A stretch of 64,000 bases of DNA from the NCBI GenBank assembly GCA_947631965.1, contig CANRNL010000001.1, positions 62,001 through 126,000 on the forward strand, in the 5' to 3' direction. The stretch's first letter is position 1. Every line of letters starts with the position of its first letter. Positions 45,701 through 60,700 of this stretch are shown piece by piece. Origin of the DNA: an uncultured Clostridia bacterium (GTDB taxonomy: Bacteria > Bacillota > Clostridia > Monoglobales > Monoglobaceae). The notes below the pieces were generated by a model. That model did no database searches and was not told where the DNA came from. It saw nothing but the letters and a program-made list of their open reading frames with translations. The position numbers and the translations under genes are program-made.

Positions 45701-48700
45701 TCGACGCTCATATAATACGGATTGCCTATGCTGTATATTTCAGGGTCAAACATCGGTACAAGGCTGTAATATGTGCCGTCTATCGTGATACGGATATCCT
45801 CCAGAGCCGCCTCAGCCGCGGGCTTCTCACGGCGGATATTTACAACGTAAACCTTCGTAACCGTCTTATCCTGCGATACAACTTCTATTCTGAACATATT
45901 GTCGCCGTATTTGAGGTTTTCTACCTTGTAGCCGGCGCCGTTCTGAGCGGTGAAGTCTATCGCCTGGTCGTCGTAGTAAAGGGTCAGCGACGCATTGGTT
46001 GTAGCCAAAATTCTGCTGAACTCAAGCTCGCTCGTTTCCTTGGTTACGTCGATGGTGTATGCAAAGGTCTGACTGCCAAACGCCGGTGTGAGCGCGCCCA
46101 CGCCTGCGGACTGCACAACGTCGAGAGCTTCGAGGCTCGCTTCGTTGGACATCCTCTTTACATATACCTCATACGACCTCGGATTTGTCTCGTCTACCAT
46201 AACGATGATGCTCTGCGGGTCTTGATAATGGTTGAGATAGGTCTGCTTGGTGTACTGAGTATCGGTGATGCCGCCGTCGGCATAATCGAATTCGTGCGTT
46301 CCTATCTTGACCTTGTTGCCCGCGTTGAGCGTTATAACTCTGAGGTACGGGTCATACGGTGCGTTGTAAGGAATGTATATCTCGTAGCGGTTTTGAGCGC
46401 TGTTCCACTTCGCCGCTATCGGGTTGTTTGCCGTAGGTGTGAACGTGTTGCTCTCAACGTCCATATAGATGCTGAGTATGTCTCCCGTCACGCCGATGAG
46501 CTGTAAGTTGTAATCCTTGCTGTCAACGCCGAGTACGTCTACGCCGATGTCCACATTTGCCTCGTTCTCTACCGGGTCGGTGAGGGCCAGCGTCGCCTTG
46601 TGCGTGTCTGTCACGGTGTCTCCCAGGTGAGTGAGAGTAACGTCCGCTCTCGTATCGGTCGCGGTCGCCACTATCTCAGGCGTCGTGCCGTTCTCGACGT
46701 ATGCCACATAGGTGTTTGCACCGTCGTAAACAGCGGGATAGCCGTTTACGAGTACGCTTTCAAGCTCTGCCTTTATCGGCTTTCTGTAAACGTGCAGCGT
46801 GTAGGTCTTGGGTTCGCCGTCCTCGCTCGTAACAATCACATAGAATACGTTATCGCCGTAGTTAAGCTCTACCTCTTGGTTTATCTCAACCTTAGCCGAC
46901 GCGAGAGATGCGCCGTTGCCGTCTGTCATAGATACCTTGGTCGATGCGCCCGCATAGCCCCACGCAGCGTGGTCGTGTCTTGCGTGAGCGTAGATAAGTA
47001 CCTTTTCGGTATCCGACGAAACCTCTGTCGAGTAAACAGCCGTGTTAGCCGTGTAATCGTCGCTGTCCGAAGCCACATAAGGCGGCGTCAGCGTGTAATC
47101 CGACAAATTGGTGATATGACGTACCGCAAGCTCGCTGAGAAGCGTGTCGTCTGACGGAACGTGTATATCGAGGTTGTAGGTTCTTATGAAGTGCGGAACC
47201 TTCAGATATACCGGAACTCTCACATATTCGGGAGTAACTCCGTCGGTAATCGTGCTGATGTACTGCTTCACATAGCTGCTTATGCCGCCGCTGAAGTCCT
47301 CCATACTCAGCTCGCTGCCGTTGCCTATCTGTATTCTCGTCTGATACTGTTCGGGAGCCCAATGCTGGCTCTTGCCGTATTCCTCAAGCTCCTTAGCCGT
47401 CGTGTACGCGGTCGCGTATATGTCGTATTCCGACAGACCCGGTCGCGTCTTAACGGTGTAGTTCTCAACCGTCTTGATGAACGAGGGTACAAGCTCAAGC
47501 TGCTCGGTATCTTCCGTCTCGGTTACATATACATCATCAAGATATACGTCTACCGGTATATGATGTATAAGCAGCGGATAGAATACCTTGCTTCCGCCAA
47601 TATCTATCTCTATCCAGAAGTAGTTGTCTCCTGTCTCAACATTTACGTCTGTCTGGAGGTAGCCCTTGTTCGGCGAACCTACAGTCGTACCGGCTATGTT
47701 GGTGTTCCAGTAGGACAGCGTTACGTCCGCGTTGGTGTTGGCAGCCCAAATCTTCACGTCTGCCAACGCCTCGTCGCCCGCGCTGTACGAGTACGCTTCA
47801 AATCCGGGGTCGCCGAATATTACCGCCTCGACAACCTCGTTGCCGTTTACAAGAATCTCGCCGATATTGTTGTTGACCATTTCGCGCCTTACTATTATAT
47901 AGTAGGTGTCGAGCAGCATTTCGCTGTCGTCATATACATATATCGGAACTATCGTTTCAACGTCGGTGAGCGGTATGTTGTTGACCGTCAGCATTGAGTT
48001 GCCGGGCGATACCTCTCTCATTATGCCGTCGTCGCCGACCTTTATCTTGTAGCTCTTGTTCGGAGCCGCCATCGCGATATTGAACGTAACTTCGGATACC
48101 GAGAACGGAAGCTTGGTGGGTCGCTCGTAGGTCGTAGACTCCTTGCCGCCCACACGCTTTGTCATCTCGCCGTTTACCATTACGCTGAGGTCGTATACAT
48201 GCTGATACCTTGTAATTACAACCTCGTAGTTCTGCGGATGCGCCTCGTCAAGCGGCGAAACCACCTTGACGGGAACAGTCGTGAAGCTGTCGGTTTCAAT
48301 ATCGTTAAGCTGAACGTCATCCATATAAGCCGGAATACGGTCGGTATCCTGAGCATCCTCCTGATTGAGATGCAGTCCGGGATACTCTACCGTCGCGAAG
48401 TTGTTCTCAGCCGTTACCTTGAGTATGGCTGTGTCGTCGTCGGGCATATACGGTATGGATACCAGATATGTGGTAAACGCGTTTATACTGGTGTTGTACC
48501 ATATTACCGTCTGACTTCCGTCCACGATAGTATCGTTTATCGGATAATCTCTCTCGTTGAGAGGCTCGTAATTCTCAGGCGACCTGAGTCCCGCCTTGAC
48601 CTCGGCAATTCTCGTGCTTTGAGGTCTGTTGACCATCGTTATCTTGTAATCGGTATAGTCGCTGCCTGTTCTGGGCATTACTCTGAAGTAGTATGTCACC

Positions 48701-51700
48701 GTGGTCAAATTGCCCAGCGAGGTCTGTTCACCGCGAACGCCGTCATTTCCCGCAACTGTCGGGTCGTATCTTTCGCCGTTCGGCGGTGAGTAGCTCGTCT
48801 TGTAGAACGATACATACGAATACGGGTCTTTGGTGTATACCCTGGGTCTTACCCACGTTGCATCGGTCGGCAGGTCTACCTTATACTCAATAATGTTATT
48901 GGTTATGCCGGATACCATACCCTCGGCTGCTCCGTTTGTCGAGGAGTCGGACTCCGCTACAACTCTCAGAACGCCCGTCTCGGACGAGGTCTTTTGAATT
49001 GTAAGCATATAATCCTGATAGTAGCCGTCCTTTGCCTTAACCACTATGTGAACCTTTATTCTGTCAAGACCCGACATACTCGCCTCGGTGGAAAGCAAAT
49101 CTTCCGTATCGTTTGTGAGCGGAATTTCGGTCGTCTCGTCAACCAGATAGAACGCCACGTCTGACGACATACCCTTCATCTGAGTCTTGATATACGCGGT
49201 TATCGCGGACGGATTGATGTTCGCGGAATAGTTGCGCATATACTTGCCTCTCAGGTAGCGTCCGTCGGACTGCTGGTCTCTGTCGGCGTCGGGTATTTCC
49301 TCCTCCGAATCGAACCTTGCAAGCTCGAACGAGTACGGGTCGGTCTTTCTGTTGCCGACGCTGATGTCCAAATCGAGGTCGCTTCTTAAGGTATCCTTGG
49401 GCAGTCTTGTTATAACAAGGCTCGTGTCCATATACTGGTCAGTCTCCAGAGACGGTGCGGTGCTGATTACGTCCTTAGAGCCGACGCGTATATCTATTGT
49501 CTTTGTCGCGTTTATCGCTATACTGCTGAGGTCTACCGCATTTTCCTCGTTCTGTCCGGTCACATAGCCGTAGGTGCCGGGAACAAACTTAATGTATTCC
49601 TCTGAATCGTCAGCCACAGCCACGATGTCCGCAATATTCTCGTCATAGCCTATATCTATTGTGAACAGATACGGGTCATTCGCGTCTCTTATCGCGGTTC
49701 GTCCGTTAAAGGTTATCGACTTGACTGTCATATTGTTGACAACTCTCGAAACCTTAACGATGTATTCCGCCGGAGCGGTATCGCCCTCATACGCATATAC
49801 CAATACGCTGTATGTCTGCCAATGTACCTCTACCGGCATCTTGTGGTTGGACGAAGTCGTAAACGTTGACATCTCGGTTCGGTCGTCAGCCTCGTCGAAC
49901 GGCAGAGTCTCGTCTATAAGGTTGCCGCTCGATACGCCGGAGGACACATCCTTTATCTCTATTCGAGCGGACGCGCTCTCTGCCTGAATTTCTATCGGTA
50001 CTTCGGTCTCTCCGTACCTTGTTACAAATTCTATCGGCTTATCGGTCGTAAGTCCTTCAACTCTTACATCCTTCTTCTGCGGGTCGTTCGGGTAAACCGC
50101 TACCATACTGAGCGCTCTGTTGCTGCTCAGTCGTTCAAGTCTTACCGAGTAGGTTCTTCCCAGTCCGTCGCTCGTGCTGTCGTTCGCGAGCATCTGAGCC
50201 TGCGTTCTTATTCTGAAGTGAACGACGTAGCTCTGCTGCGGCTTGAGGTTGGTAAGTCTTACCGTCTTTTCGTGCGTCGAGTAGTTGTACGACCACTGAC
50301 CGGTGTATGCGTCCTGAATATCAACGCCCGCGTATTCGTACTCCGCCGCAACTTTCATCTCAAGCTCGGTTATGTCGGCGTCTATATCAACTCGGTAATC
50401 ATACTGTGAGTACGGGTCGTCGCCCACATAATCCGCACGCTTCGCAGTCTCGTTTTCTATATTCTCGTCGGTTATTCTGCCGACCTTGTCAACCCATACG
50501 CCGTGAAGCAGCTCGTCATCTTTCTCGACCTTCTCCACTTCGTTGTTTTCGGAGTCGGCAAGATAAATCCTTATGATGTAATCCTGAGGCTTCGCCGAGG
50601 AGTCGACCGCTCCCGCTTCGGGACGGATTCTGAACTCAACCTCGTACGGGCTGTACGCATCCTTGGGCAGTATGTCGCTCGACGGCATCTCATACATATG
50701 GGATACTCTGTATCTCATACGAACCGAAGAATTGTATACCCAGTCGTTCGGTGCGAGCGCGTAATCTCTAAGCTCCGCCGTGGTTCCCGAAGTATAGGTC
50801 GCCGCCTGTACCTCTATCGGAACCTCCGTATCGAGTACCGATTCGGGAACGAACGCCTCGAAGTACGGTATACCGCTCGGGTCGTCGTAATACGGTCCGT
50901 ATGCGTTGCTGCTGTTTACTCTTACATAATCAACATCTGTATTTACCGAAAGGATGGTTATTTCAAGAGTGTTCTTGGAAACCTTGCTGCCGTCCTCGGA
51001 GGTAACCGTGTACGAAACCGTCTTGCTTATTGCGCCTTCGGTCACGGGTATGAGTATACCCTTAATCTCGTCGCCGTTCATTACGGTGTCGTCGTCCGTC
51101 TCGCCTATGAAGGACGGATTTCTGCCCGAATAGGTCTGCTCGTTAATGGTTATCTTCGCCTTATCCGAGTTAGCCTTGATATATACCTTTACATATCTTC
51201 TGCCGGTTTCGGGGTCAACCACCATTGTTGCCTCGCTGACGGTGAAGTAATCCTTATAACCGGTCGTTGTGGTATCGCCGCGCGTTCTGTATGTGTCGTT
51301 TACTGTTGTCTCGGTAACGTTTATCGTGTCGTCCTCGGACATTCTGTAAACCGTAATCACATACCTGTGTCCGTACTGCGGGTCGGCTGTCACGCCGTCC
51401 TCGTCAAGGTCTGCTTCGGGATACGAATATACATAAATCTCGGTCGTCTCGTTGTCGCTGAGCGGATTTATTGCCATACTTACCGTAGTATTGGTCGGCT
51501 GCGGGTCGAAGTCCGTAAGTGTCAAGTACGTCGGGTCAACCGCGTCGCTCACTCTTACGAGCGGGTCATACGGGCTCGGCGCGTACTCCTTGGTGTTGAA
51601 GTAAACCGAGTTCTTGCCGACCGCACGGCTTACGCCTACGCGGTAATATGTGGTGTTGCCTTCGGTATAACCATCGTTGTCCTCCATATTGAGCGTCTTG

Positions 51701-54700
51701 CCGTCGATGATTATATCTATATCCTTATCCGCGTTCGTGTACTTCTTGCCTATGAGCAAGTCGTAGGTCTTGTAAAGACCAATCTTATCCTTAATGTCTG
51801 CCGCGTCAATGTTGTTTGCCGCGCCGACTTGGACTTTAACCATCGTGAAGCCGCCGTCCTCATCACGGAGCGGTATCTGAAGCACGAGGTTTTGGAGTTC
51901 TTTCCAGCCCGCGTCGGTCAGAGATACGCTCGACCAGTTTACATCCTCGTCGCTCGCATCAAAGTTCTCGGCACGCTCGTCGTATTCCGCGAACTTCTCT
52001 TCGTACTCTGCCATTGCCGCCTCGAATGTCTCGTCGGACGGATACTGGTCCTCAGTCGGCTTAATGGGCTTGTTCAGATAGCCTATTCTTACATAGTTGA
52101 CGTAAGAGCCGCCGTCAACCGCCGTCGCGGTGACTTTCGCGCTTTCAGCCTTCGGATTTATTCTTGCAATGTACTTCTCGCCGTCAAACTGCGGAGCCTC
52201 GTCCACACCGCCGAGTGTGTCGGAAACCAGAATACTCTCAAGACTGAGGTCAAGTATATTCACGTTGATGTAGAATGTCTTGCTCGTGGTTCCGTCCGCC
52301 GCAAGAACCGTTACCTGTACGCGGCTGAGGAGGGTTCCGAGTGTTCCTGTGCTGATATGGTAGTTATAACCGGTTCCCTGTACGTTAACCTGAGCGCGCA
52401 GAGCCTTTGTAACCGCTTCGAGGTCGTACTCGTTAATGCCGTCGGGTATCCAAAGCTGATACTCGCCGGTCGCACTGTCGTACGTCGCCGCCGAACGAAC
52501 GGGCGTTCCGCCGTCGTCGTATATTGCCGTTACGCTCTCAAGGTCGGTCAGGTTGCTGTTTCTGTAAATATACAGGTACGAGGTCAGTATCGAGTTGCCG
52601 TCAAGAGCCTTGGACTTAACCTGATAGATTGTAAGCTCTCTGTGGTCAAGCTCTTCGTTGTCAGCCTCCCAGATATATCCGTCGGTACTCTGCGGGTCTG
52701 CCGCCTGCTCGCCGACTATGGTTATGCTGCCGTCGCTCGCCACGGTGTAGTCAACGCGTGCCGCGCTTACCATGGTAAACGTATCCTGCGCCTGAACATA
52801 TACCTTGTCAAGAACTATGGTTTCATCAAACGACGCGGTCGCCTCGGTCGGCAGGTCGAAGGTGTAGATAACATCTCCGCTCTCTGTCGTCTCGGTGTTA
52901 TTTGCATTATAAACCTTGCCGTCGTAGGTCACCTGTACCTTTGCAAGCGCGGGATTGATGCTCTGCCTTGACATATGCAGTACATAATGTCCTTTAAGTC
53001 CGTCAGGCGTCGTAACGTCTATCGGAATATAGAAGTCCATAATGCTGAGGTCAAGCTTGAAGTCTATCGCCGCAATTTCGTGAATATATCCGGTGTTGTT
53101 CTTATTGTTTATGCTTACGTTTGCGTTAACGTTTGTCGCCTCGGCGCGTATCGCGATGTATTCGAGGTCACGGCTTATTACATACTCGTATACGCCGTTC
53201 TCGTCCGCGGTCAGAACCTCCGCTCCGACCGACATCAGCTGTCCGCCGTCGAGTATGTGCGGGTCGACCTTAACCTCACGCAGTCCAGTGAAGTACTGCG
53301 AGGGCTTAAGAACCAGCTTATACTCTGCGGTGTTGCCGCGTCCGTTGATGACGGTTATCGTGTAGGTCGTGCTTTCCTTGGTCTGGTCAACCGCCAGAGC
53401 CCCGTTTGTCCACGTTCTGCCGTCTTCGTCTATCATACCGCTTTCGGTTATGTCACTGCCCGTAGCGTCGTCAACTATTTTCACTCTGCCGGATTCGGGA
53501 GTGATTCTCGCCTCTACGCTTTCGACATTGTCCTTAACCTCGGCGATATAGGTGTTGCCCGTGCGGGTTATCTCAACGCCGTTTATCTCAACTCTTTCAA
53601 GATTTGCCGCGTCGGACTCCTTGATAATAACGAGCATATGCTCCTCTTCGGCCGCGCCGGACGCAACTCTGAAGCGTATCTCTGTTCTCTCGTTGATAAG
53701 TCCGCCGAGAACTCCCTCAAACTCGCCGATATACTTCGCGCTGTCATAAGAGGGCCACTCTACCGTTACGGTCGCGCTCGGATTCTTCGTCTTAATGTAT
53801 ATCTTAGCCGAATTCTTGGTGTCTCTGATATATACGATATGCTCACATTCGGGTTCAACGCCGACCTCGCTCAAAAGAACCGCGCCGCCTATTGAGAGGG
53901 TCTGCATTGACATACTGTTTACTCTGAGTTCGGGCATTCCGCCGCCGGGCAAGTACCATACGTCGTCGAAGTCCCAACCGTCGAACGTATCCATATCCGT
54001 GAGGTCGCCTGTGCCGCTGCCGTTCGTGCCTTCGTAGGACGGGTCGTCGAATACCATATCCATACCGATGCCGGACGAGCTGTGCGTATTCTCCAGAGTA
54101 CCGCCGGAGCCGTTGCTGAGAGTTATTCCCGCGCGATTGCCCGTGCCGGTAAAGCTCGGATATGCGTATGCACGTCTTATGGTGCCGTCGTTGTACGCCG
54201 CGATTCCCGCCGCGTTATTGTTGCCGAGTATGATTCCCGATACATAGGAGTCTTCTATAAGACCGCTGTTGCGGTATACCATTCCGCCCGCAGCCGCGTC
54301 GGAGTCTCCGCCGACATTGCCGCCGCTTACAGCTACCTGAGAGATAGTTCCCGCGTTTTCGCCTGCCAGAACGCCTACGCCCTCATCGCCTTCAGCCGCC
54401 GATACCGAAGCGTCCTTAATCAGGATGTTCTCTATCGTACCGCTGTTGACCGTGAACAGACCGTCTTGACTTACGTTGAGACCTATCATCTTATAGCCGT
54501 TTCCGTTAAGGCTTCCGCTAAACTCGCCGAGCGGGCTTATCGTACCGAGCGTCGACATATCAATGTCTGTTACCAGCTCGTAGTGCTTGGTAAGACTGTC
54601 TGCGTCGTTGCCGATACTCTTAATGCCTATCGCCGAATCAATCTTGTAGGGCTTAGCCGCGGTGCCGTTGGGTATCGTAAGCGAGGATACCGGAGCATCG

Positions 54701-57700
54701 TCGCTCTGACCCTTAAGGGTCGGATACTCGCCGGGAGCCGCTATCGTCCATACGTCGTCGAAGTCCCAACCGTTGAAGGTATCTTCCTTGGTAAGGTCGT
54801 GCGCCCATACAGACTCGCTGTTTGTAACCGTAATACCTTCGCCGGCAATAACCGGATACGGATTTATGGTGTAAGAGTTCGATATTTCGCCAACGCCGTT
54901 TCCGTTGGAAGTTGCGGCTATTCCTGCCACATATCCTTCCGCAGTAACGGTACCTGCGTTATATACGTTTTCTACCTTGGCACTGCTGCCCATCGAACCG
55001 ACAATACCGCCCGCCGATGTATTTCCGCCATTGGTATTAACCGAAGCAACATCCGCCTTGTTGTAGGAGTTAATGATGGTGCCGTTGTTGTTACCTGCTA
55101 TGCCGCCTATGTAAATACCGCTGCCCTTAACAGTACCGCTCGATACCGCAACTCTGCTTATCGTGCCTCTGTTGACTCCGGCTACCGTACCAACTGAGTT
55201 TCTTCCGCTGATGTTTACGTTTTCAAACTTAATGTTGTCTATGGTGCCTTCGTTTATAACGAACAAGCCTCCGATACCGTTGCCGCCCTCATTGGACATT
55301 GTAAGTCTGCGTATCGTAAATCCGTTGCCGCCGTTGCTCGTGAGCGAGCCGGTAAAGGATTTTTGCAATCCGCTTTGTACTGTTCCGATCGGCGTCCACT
55401 CTAAGCCGCCGAGGTCTATATCGTTCATCAGAACGTAGTGCGCCGACATATCGTTTGCTATATTCTTGAGGTCGATAGCGTTTCTTATCTTATACGGATT
55501 TTCTTCCGAACCGTCGCCCGGATCCTCGGTCTCGCTCGATTCGCCGTCATCGCACGACGCCTTCGCCGCAACGTACTCGTCCTCGGTGCCTCTCTCTGCT
55601 ATTACAAGCTCAACGCTCGTGCTTCCGCCCTCCTTGGAGATAAAGAGCGCGTAATCCATATAGTCGCCGCTTGCCGAGGTAACTCTTATCGTGAACCTTG
55701 TAACGTCGCCGGTGAGCAGAGCGTTGGTAACGTCTACCTCGCCGTTCGTACCCGAAGCTACCAAAGAGGAGCTTTCGTCGTACAAATCTACCTGAGAGGT
55801 TATCAGCCATGCGGAGACGTGTATCGTCGCAGTCGAGCTGCCCGACGAAACCGTAGCCGTATATCTGCCGAGAACATCCATCTCGGCGGGCGTACCGTCA
55901 ACGACTACTCTTGTAAGGCTGAGGTCTCTCGAAATCTTCTGGATAACCACATTCTTGCTGACCTCGCCGCTTGTACCGTCATACGGATAGGTGTAGATTG
56001 TGAACGGAACGACCGTTGTCGTGCCTGTCAGGTCGAACAGCTTGGTGTTCTCGGAAAGCACAGGCTCGTTAGTCTCGCTCGCCCTGCCCAAGAGTACCTT
56101 GGAAATCTTGCTTCCCGCAACGACCATAACTTCGGCCTGCGTAGCGTTGTACGCCGCCTGGTATACATACTGTCCGTCAGTCTCTTCGACCTTCTGCTTG
56201 TTAACATATACCGCCGCTTCGCCGTCGCCGTTTGTGCCCTTTATAATATAGAGGGTGTATTCCTCGGTCTTGCCTTCGGCTTCTATCTCGAAGTGAACCT
56301 CGGTTATGTCGTCCGTGAGCTGGATAAGCTCGGTCGCGCTCGGACTGCCGGTCTTGGTTACCAGCTTGACGATTGCGCTGTCGTTGGACGCGGTTACCTT
56401 GAGTATGCCGTCCGCCAGAGCGGGTACGTTTACTGCGTATACGTTATTGAAGCCTTCAACCTTATCCGCGGTAACTCCCGCAAATACGACGCTTTCAACA
56501 CCCGTATCGCCTGTGTCGGCATACGTTATGGTAATCTTATGCTCGTCGCTCTCGGTCGCGTCGTCATAGCTTACTATCTTGAAGCGGAATTCGGTTTCGC
56601 CGTCGCTGTCAAGCTCAAGATTTTCAAATATCCTGCTGCTCAGGTGGTCGGACCAAATCGCGCTGTCCTCGGTGCCGTCGCCTATTCCGTCGCCGTAGAA
56701 CTTAACCTTAGCCATAGCTCCGAGCGGCAAAACGGTTACGTCTACCGGAGCGTCTTCATCAGCCGCTACGGTGTAGTCGCCGTTGCTGTCGGCGGTCAGT
56801 TCGTTCTCGTCAACATAAACCTTATCAACGCCGAGTTCTTCGTAATCTCTGTAAATATACAGCGTGTACTTCTGAATAACCTTCTCGGACGAGGACTGTA
56901 CCGTGAACGGTATTGTCTCAACGTCGCTTATGAGGGTATAGTTTACTGACAACTCGCCCTGCGCGCTGTTGTGCGTGAGCAATCCGGGTATCGTTATGGT
57001 CGCGCCGCCGTTTACGGTGCGGATAACTACCCTTGCGGGGTTCTTGCCCTTCGGGTCGGACGGATTTGACGGAATGGATATTTCGTAAATCGTCGGGTTG
57101 TTTCTGCGTGCAACCGCCGAAATATCGTTTACGGTCACCGCGTGACCCTCTCCCGCGAGGTCTACGTTGTCGGTCTTCTTATAAATGCTTATCGTGTACT
57201 TCTTCTCCGCGTTCGGCGTGAGTACCGTGCCGTCCGACAGTTCGGTATAGAGCTGCGAGCGAACCGTTACTTCAAGCGTCGTCTCCTCGCTGTTTTGGTC
57301 GAGTACTATTCCGTCTGTCTCCCAACGGTTGGAGTACGGACTTGTAAGCGTCTGGTTATACGCTCCGCCGATACTTACTATCTTAAGACCGCTGTCCAGA
57401 CCCTGAACCGTTACGTCTGCGCTTGTTACGTCGTTCTCAACGCTGAACGAATACTTGGTGCCGTTGAATATCGGCGTGCTGTTCTCGTCGCCGTTTACGT
57501 CGACATACTCAAGCGACAGGTCATCCGACGCGCCCTTAAGAATGAGGTAATACTCTATGGGAGCCGCCGACATATTCTGCGGCTGGAGCTTAATTCTGAA
57601 GTATCTTACAGCTCCAATATCAACGCCCGCGTTTACGGGGAAGGTGTAATCCGTGCCGGAGTGAGCCGTGTAGCTTACGGGGCTGTTTATTACATTGCCG

Positions 57701-60700
57701 CCCACCGCGTCTACCTCTACAAACTCGGTTATATGCGCGTTCGCGTCGTCGGTGGTTATATCCACGTTCGTGGTGCGTCTCGGCATACTTGCTTCATAGA
57801 TACGCGAGCCTACGCTCATATCCACATTGTACTCGCCCGCAAGACCCTTAGCGGTCACAATCTTAACAATCTCCGCTTCGGTTCTCGTCTTTCTGAATTC
57901 AAGCGCGTAGCTTGCCACGCTGCCGTTCTCGGCGCGTACTTCAATCACATACTTGCCCTCATGCTCGGACGGGTTGAGTACAAAGCTGCCGGTATTCTGA
58001 GTTGACCAGCTCTGACCATGCCACTCGTTGTTATCGTCATAGTAGCCGACTCTCATATTGGATGCCGGTGAAGTCTCTATATCAACAACCGCGGAGGTCA
58101 CCCTATCCGGCTCGTCAAGGAAGAGTACATATGTGTCTGTCTTGCCGTCGCTGTCGTTATCCTCTTCGGACGCGGGGTCGTTCATATACGTCACATAAAT
58201 TATTTCGTTCGCGCCGCTGCGCCTGTAAACTCTCAGCTTCTTGGGAGTCTGCCAGCTCGTGTTATCCGGGTCTGCCGCCGCGCTCTGAGAGAGAACATAT
58301 ATATCGAACTCAAGATATTCGGGATTTATGCCGTCCCAATCGTGTATGTCCTTAGGACCGAGCGTCGTAACGTGAGTATCGACTATATCGCCCATATTTG
58401 TCGGAGCGGGCGAGCCTGCCTCAACCACCATAACTCTCGCATACTGCGAGCTTGTGGTAACCTTTATCGTAGCGTAGACGTCCTCCCAGCTTACACTGCC
58501 GTTGTAATACGGCGTCGGGTTGAGCGCGAGAGGCGCTTCCAGACCGTTCACCTCAACGGTTACATCGGTGTCGGTGCTTTGTTTGAGTACTTTCAGCTTA
58601 TACGTCTTGACATAGCTGCTGCCGTCCTTGGTAATGTCAACCTCATATATTCCGGCTTCGGTTTCGGTTATGCCGGTGAGGTCAACGCTGAAGGTATAGG
58701 TATCTACGTCGGGATACTTCGCCGAACCTGCCGCATACGGCGGGTTAACGGGTCTTATCGCGGAAATAATCGCATCCTCGTCTTTGCTGACCGCTTCAAG
58801 GATAATGTCGTCGGTGAGGACATTTCCTCTTACGAATACGGTCACTTCGCCGGTGCTTTCCGTATCCTCGTAAATCTGACCCATATAGCTTGCCTTGAGT
58901 CCCAAATCCATATCGGCGGGAGTAACTATTATATAGTATGTCTTTACCGAGTTGCCGCTCGATGTGACTTCTACCTCTACAAGGTAGGAATCGTTGCCCT
59001 CGGAGCTTTCGTTGTACTTATAGGTCAGCGCTCCGAGCGAGAACTGCTTGGTAACAACACTGCCGTCGGTCGAGTAAGCGCCGCTCTCGCCTGCCGCCTC
59101 GAACTTCGTTACCGTCGAGGTCGCGTCCTCCAGCTTAACGCTCAGCGTAAAGTCGGTTGTAGAGCCGCTTCCCTGAGGTACGAATACATGGTATGCGGTA
59201 AGCGAGCCTACGCCTACGGTAACCTGATCGTCGTCGCTCTCGTCTACATATGTGAACTTCTTTCTCTCGGCTTCATCGTTCGTGGTCGGATATGATGTTA
59301 CCGATGTAATTCTTGTGTTGTTATTCTTTCTGTACAGATACAGCTTGTAGGTCGCCGCCTTATCTTCGGAAGAAGCATCCGAAACGGTTACGGTCACTAC
59401 GGTAACGTCGCTCACGTCAGCTTTGACAAGCTCGGCCTGCTCAATCACAGACGCCTGAGTTGTGTCGGCGCTATTGTCCATTATCGCGCCCGTCTCAACC
59501 GCTATTTCAACCGAATAGTTGCTGTCGGTCTTAGCGGCGAGCTTAGCGAACTCCGCTTCGCTCTCCACATAGTAGAAGTACGAACCGTCGGGCTTCTGAT
59601 ATGTGCTGTCGAGAGCGTTGTCGCTCGTCCAGTCGCTGTCTACCCAGAGCGACAGCTTGTAATTGTCGCTGAGGCGCTCAAGGTGGAGCAGGTTCTCATA
59701 TACGTTGCCCTTGTCGTCATACAGCTTGAAGGATATGTCCTTGGAGTTCGTGCCGATGGGCATTGCTATTTCCATCTCGGCATATCCGCCCGCAGTCCTC
59801 TCGCCGTTTTCTATTTGTACCGAATGGCTTGTGCTCATTGAGCGTACACCAACCAGAACCTTCTCCGCGTCGGGAAGAACATTGTAGAAGGTGTAGTTTT
59901 CGCCGTACGGCTGTGTAGCGTCACCGGTCGGGTCGTTGGCTTTAATGCCGTTTACGGTTATTTCTTCAACCGCGAGCGCCGCGTCGGTGCCTATTACTCT
60001 TATTGTGTAAACTCTGTTATCCTTTGTTCCGTCCTGAGAAGCCGACTTGATAAACTTATCTACCGAGCCGCCGCCCATTATTCCCGTGAGGTCTATCGCC
60101 GTCTGAGTGTACGGCGCGCCGTATGCAGCGCTTGCAATCTGTGCGTCGCCGAAGCTCTCGTAAATTCCCGACAACTTCGCAAGCTCGTCGGCTGTCATTA
60201 CCGTAAAGTCTGCCGAAGTCCAGTTTTCGGGCACTTCAACTATCCACATATTGCTTTCCGCATAGTCGTCCGCCTTATGAGCGTAGTACGAACCGACCTT
60301 GACGTACTCCAGATTATCATCATCATTGGTATCTCTTATGATAAGAGTGTACTCCTCGGTGCTGTATCCGTCCGCGCCGGTTACGGTTATGCGGTATCTG
60401 CTTATGGGCTGGTCGTGGAGAGCAGTCTCCTCGTTCTCCCACGTTCCGCCGACTACGGTATTGCCTTCTATCGGATTGTAGCTCAAGTCAAACGGTGATG
60501 TAGCGGTGTCTCTGCTTATCGCGTCAACACTAACCGATGCGTTGCTGTCCTGAGCCGTTATCTGAATCATCGCGTTGAGCCAGTTTGCAACCTCGCCGTC
60601 TCTCTCATAGGTGTAAACCTTGCTTACGGGCTGTACCTCGCTGTAAGGAACCGCGGACGCGCCGTCGCCGTCCTTGTGTCCTACGCGAACCTCTTTAAGC

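Noticed and set aside
50503-52971. Long plus-strand ORF (822 aa) and many similar plus-strand ORFs (e.g. 61654-63159, 55438-56949, 40915-42153, 13193-14431)
   Set aside because: Antisense shadows of the giant minus-strand genes: R/V/Y/L-rich translations with no recognisable domains, no consistent RBS, and fully explained by codon bias of the real frame.
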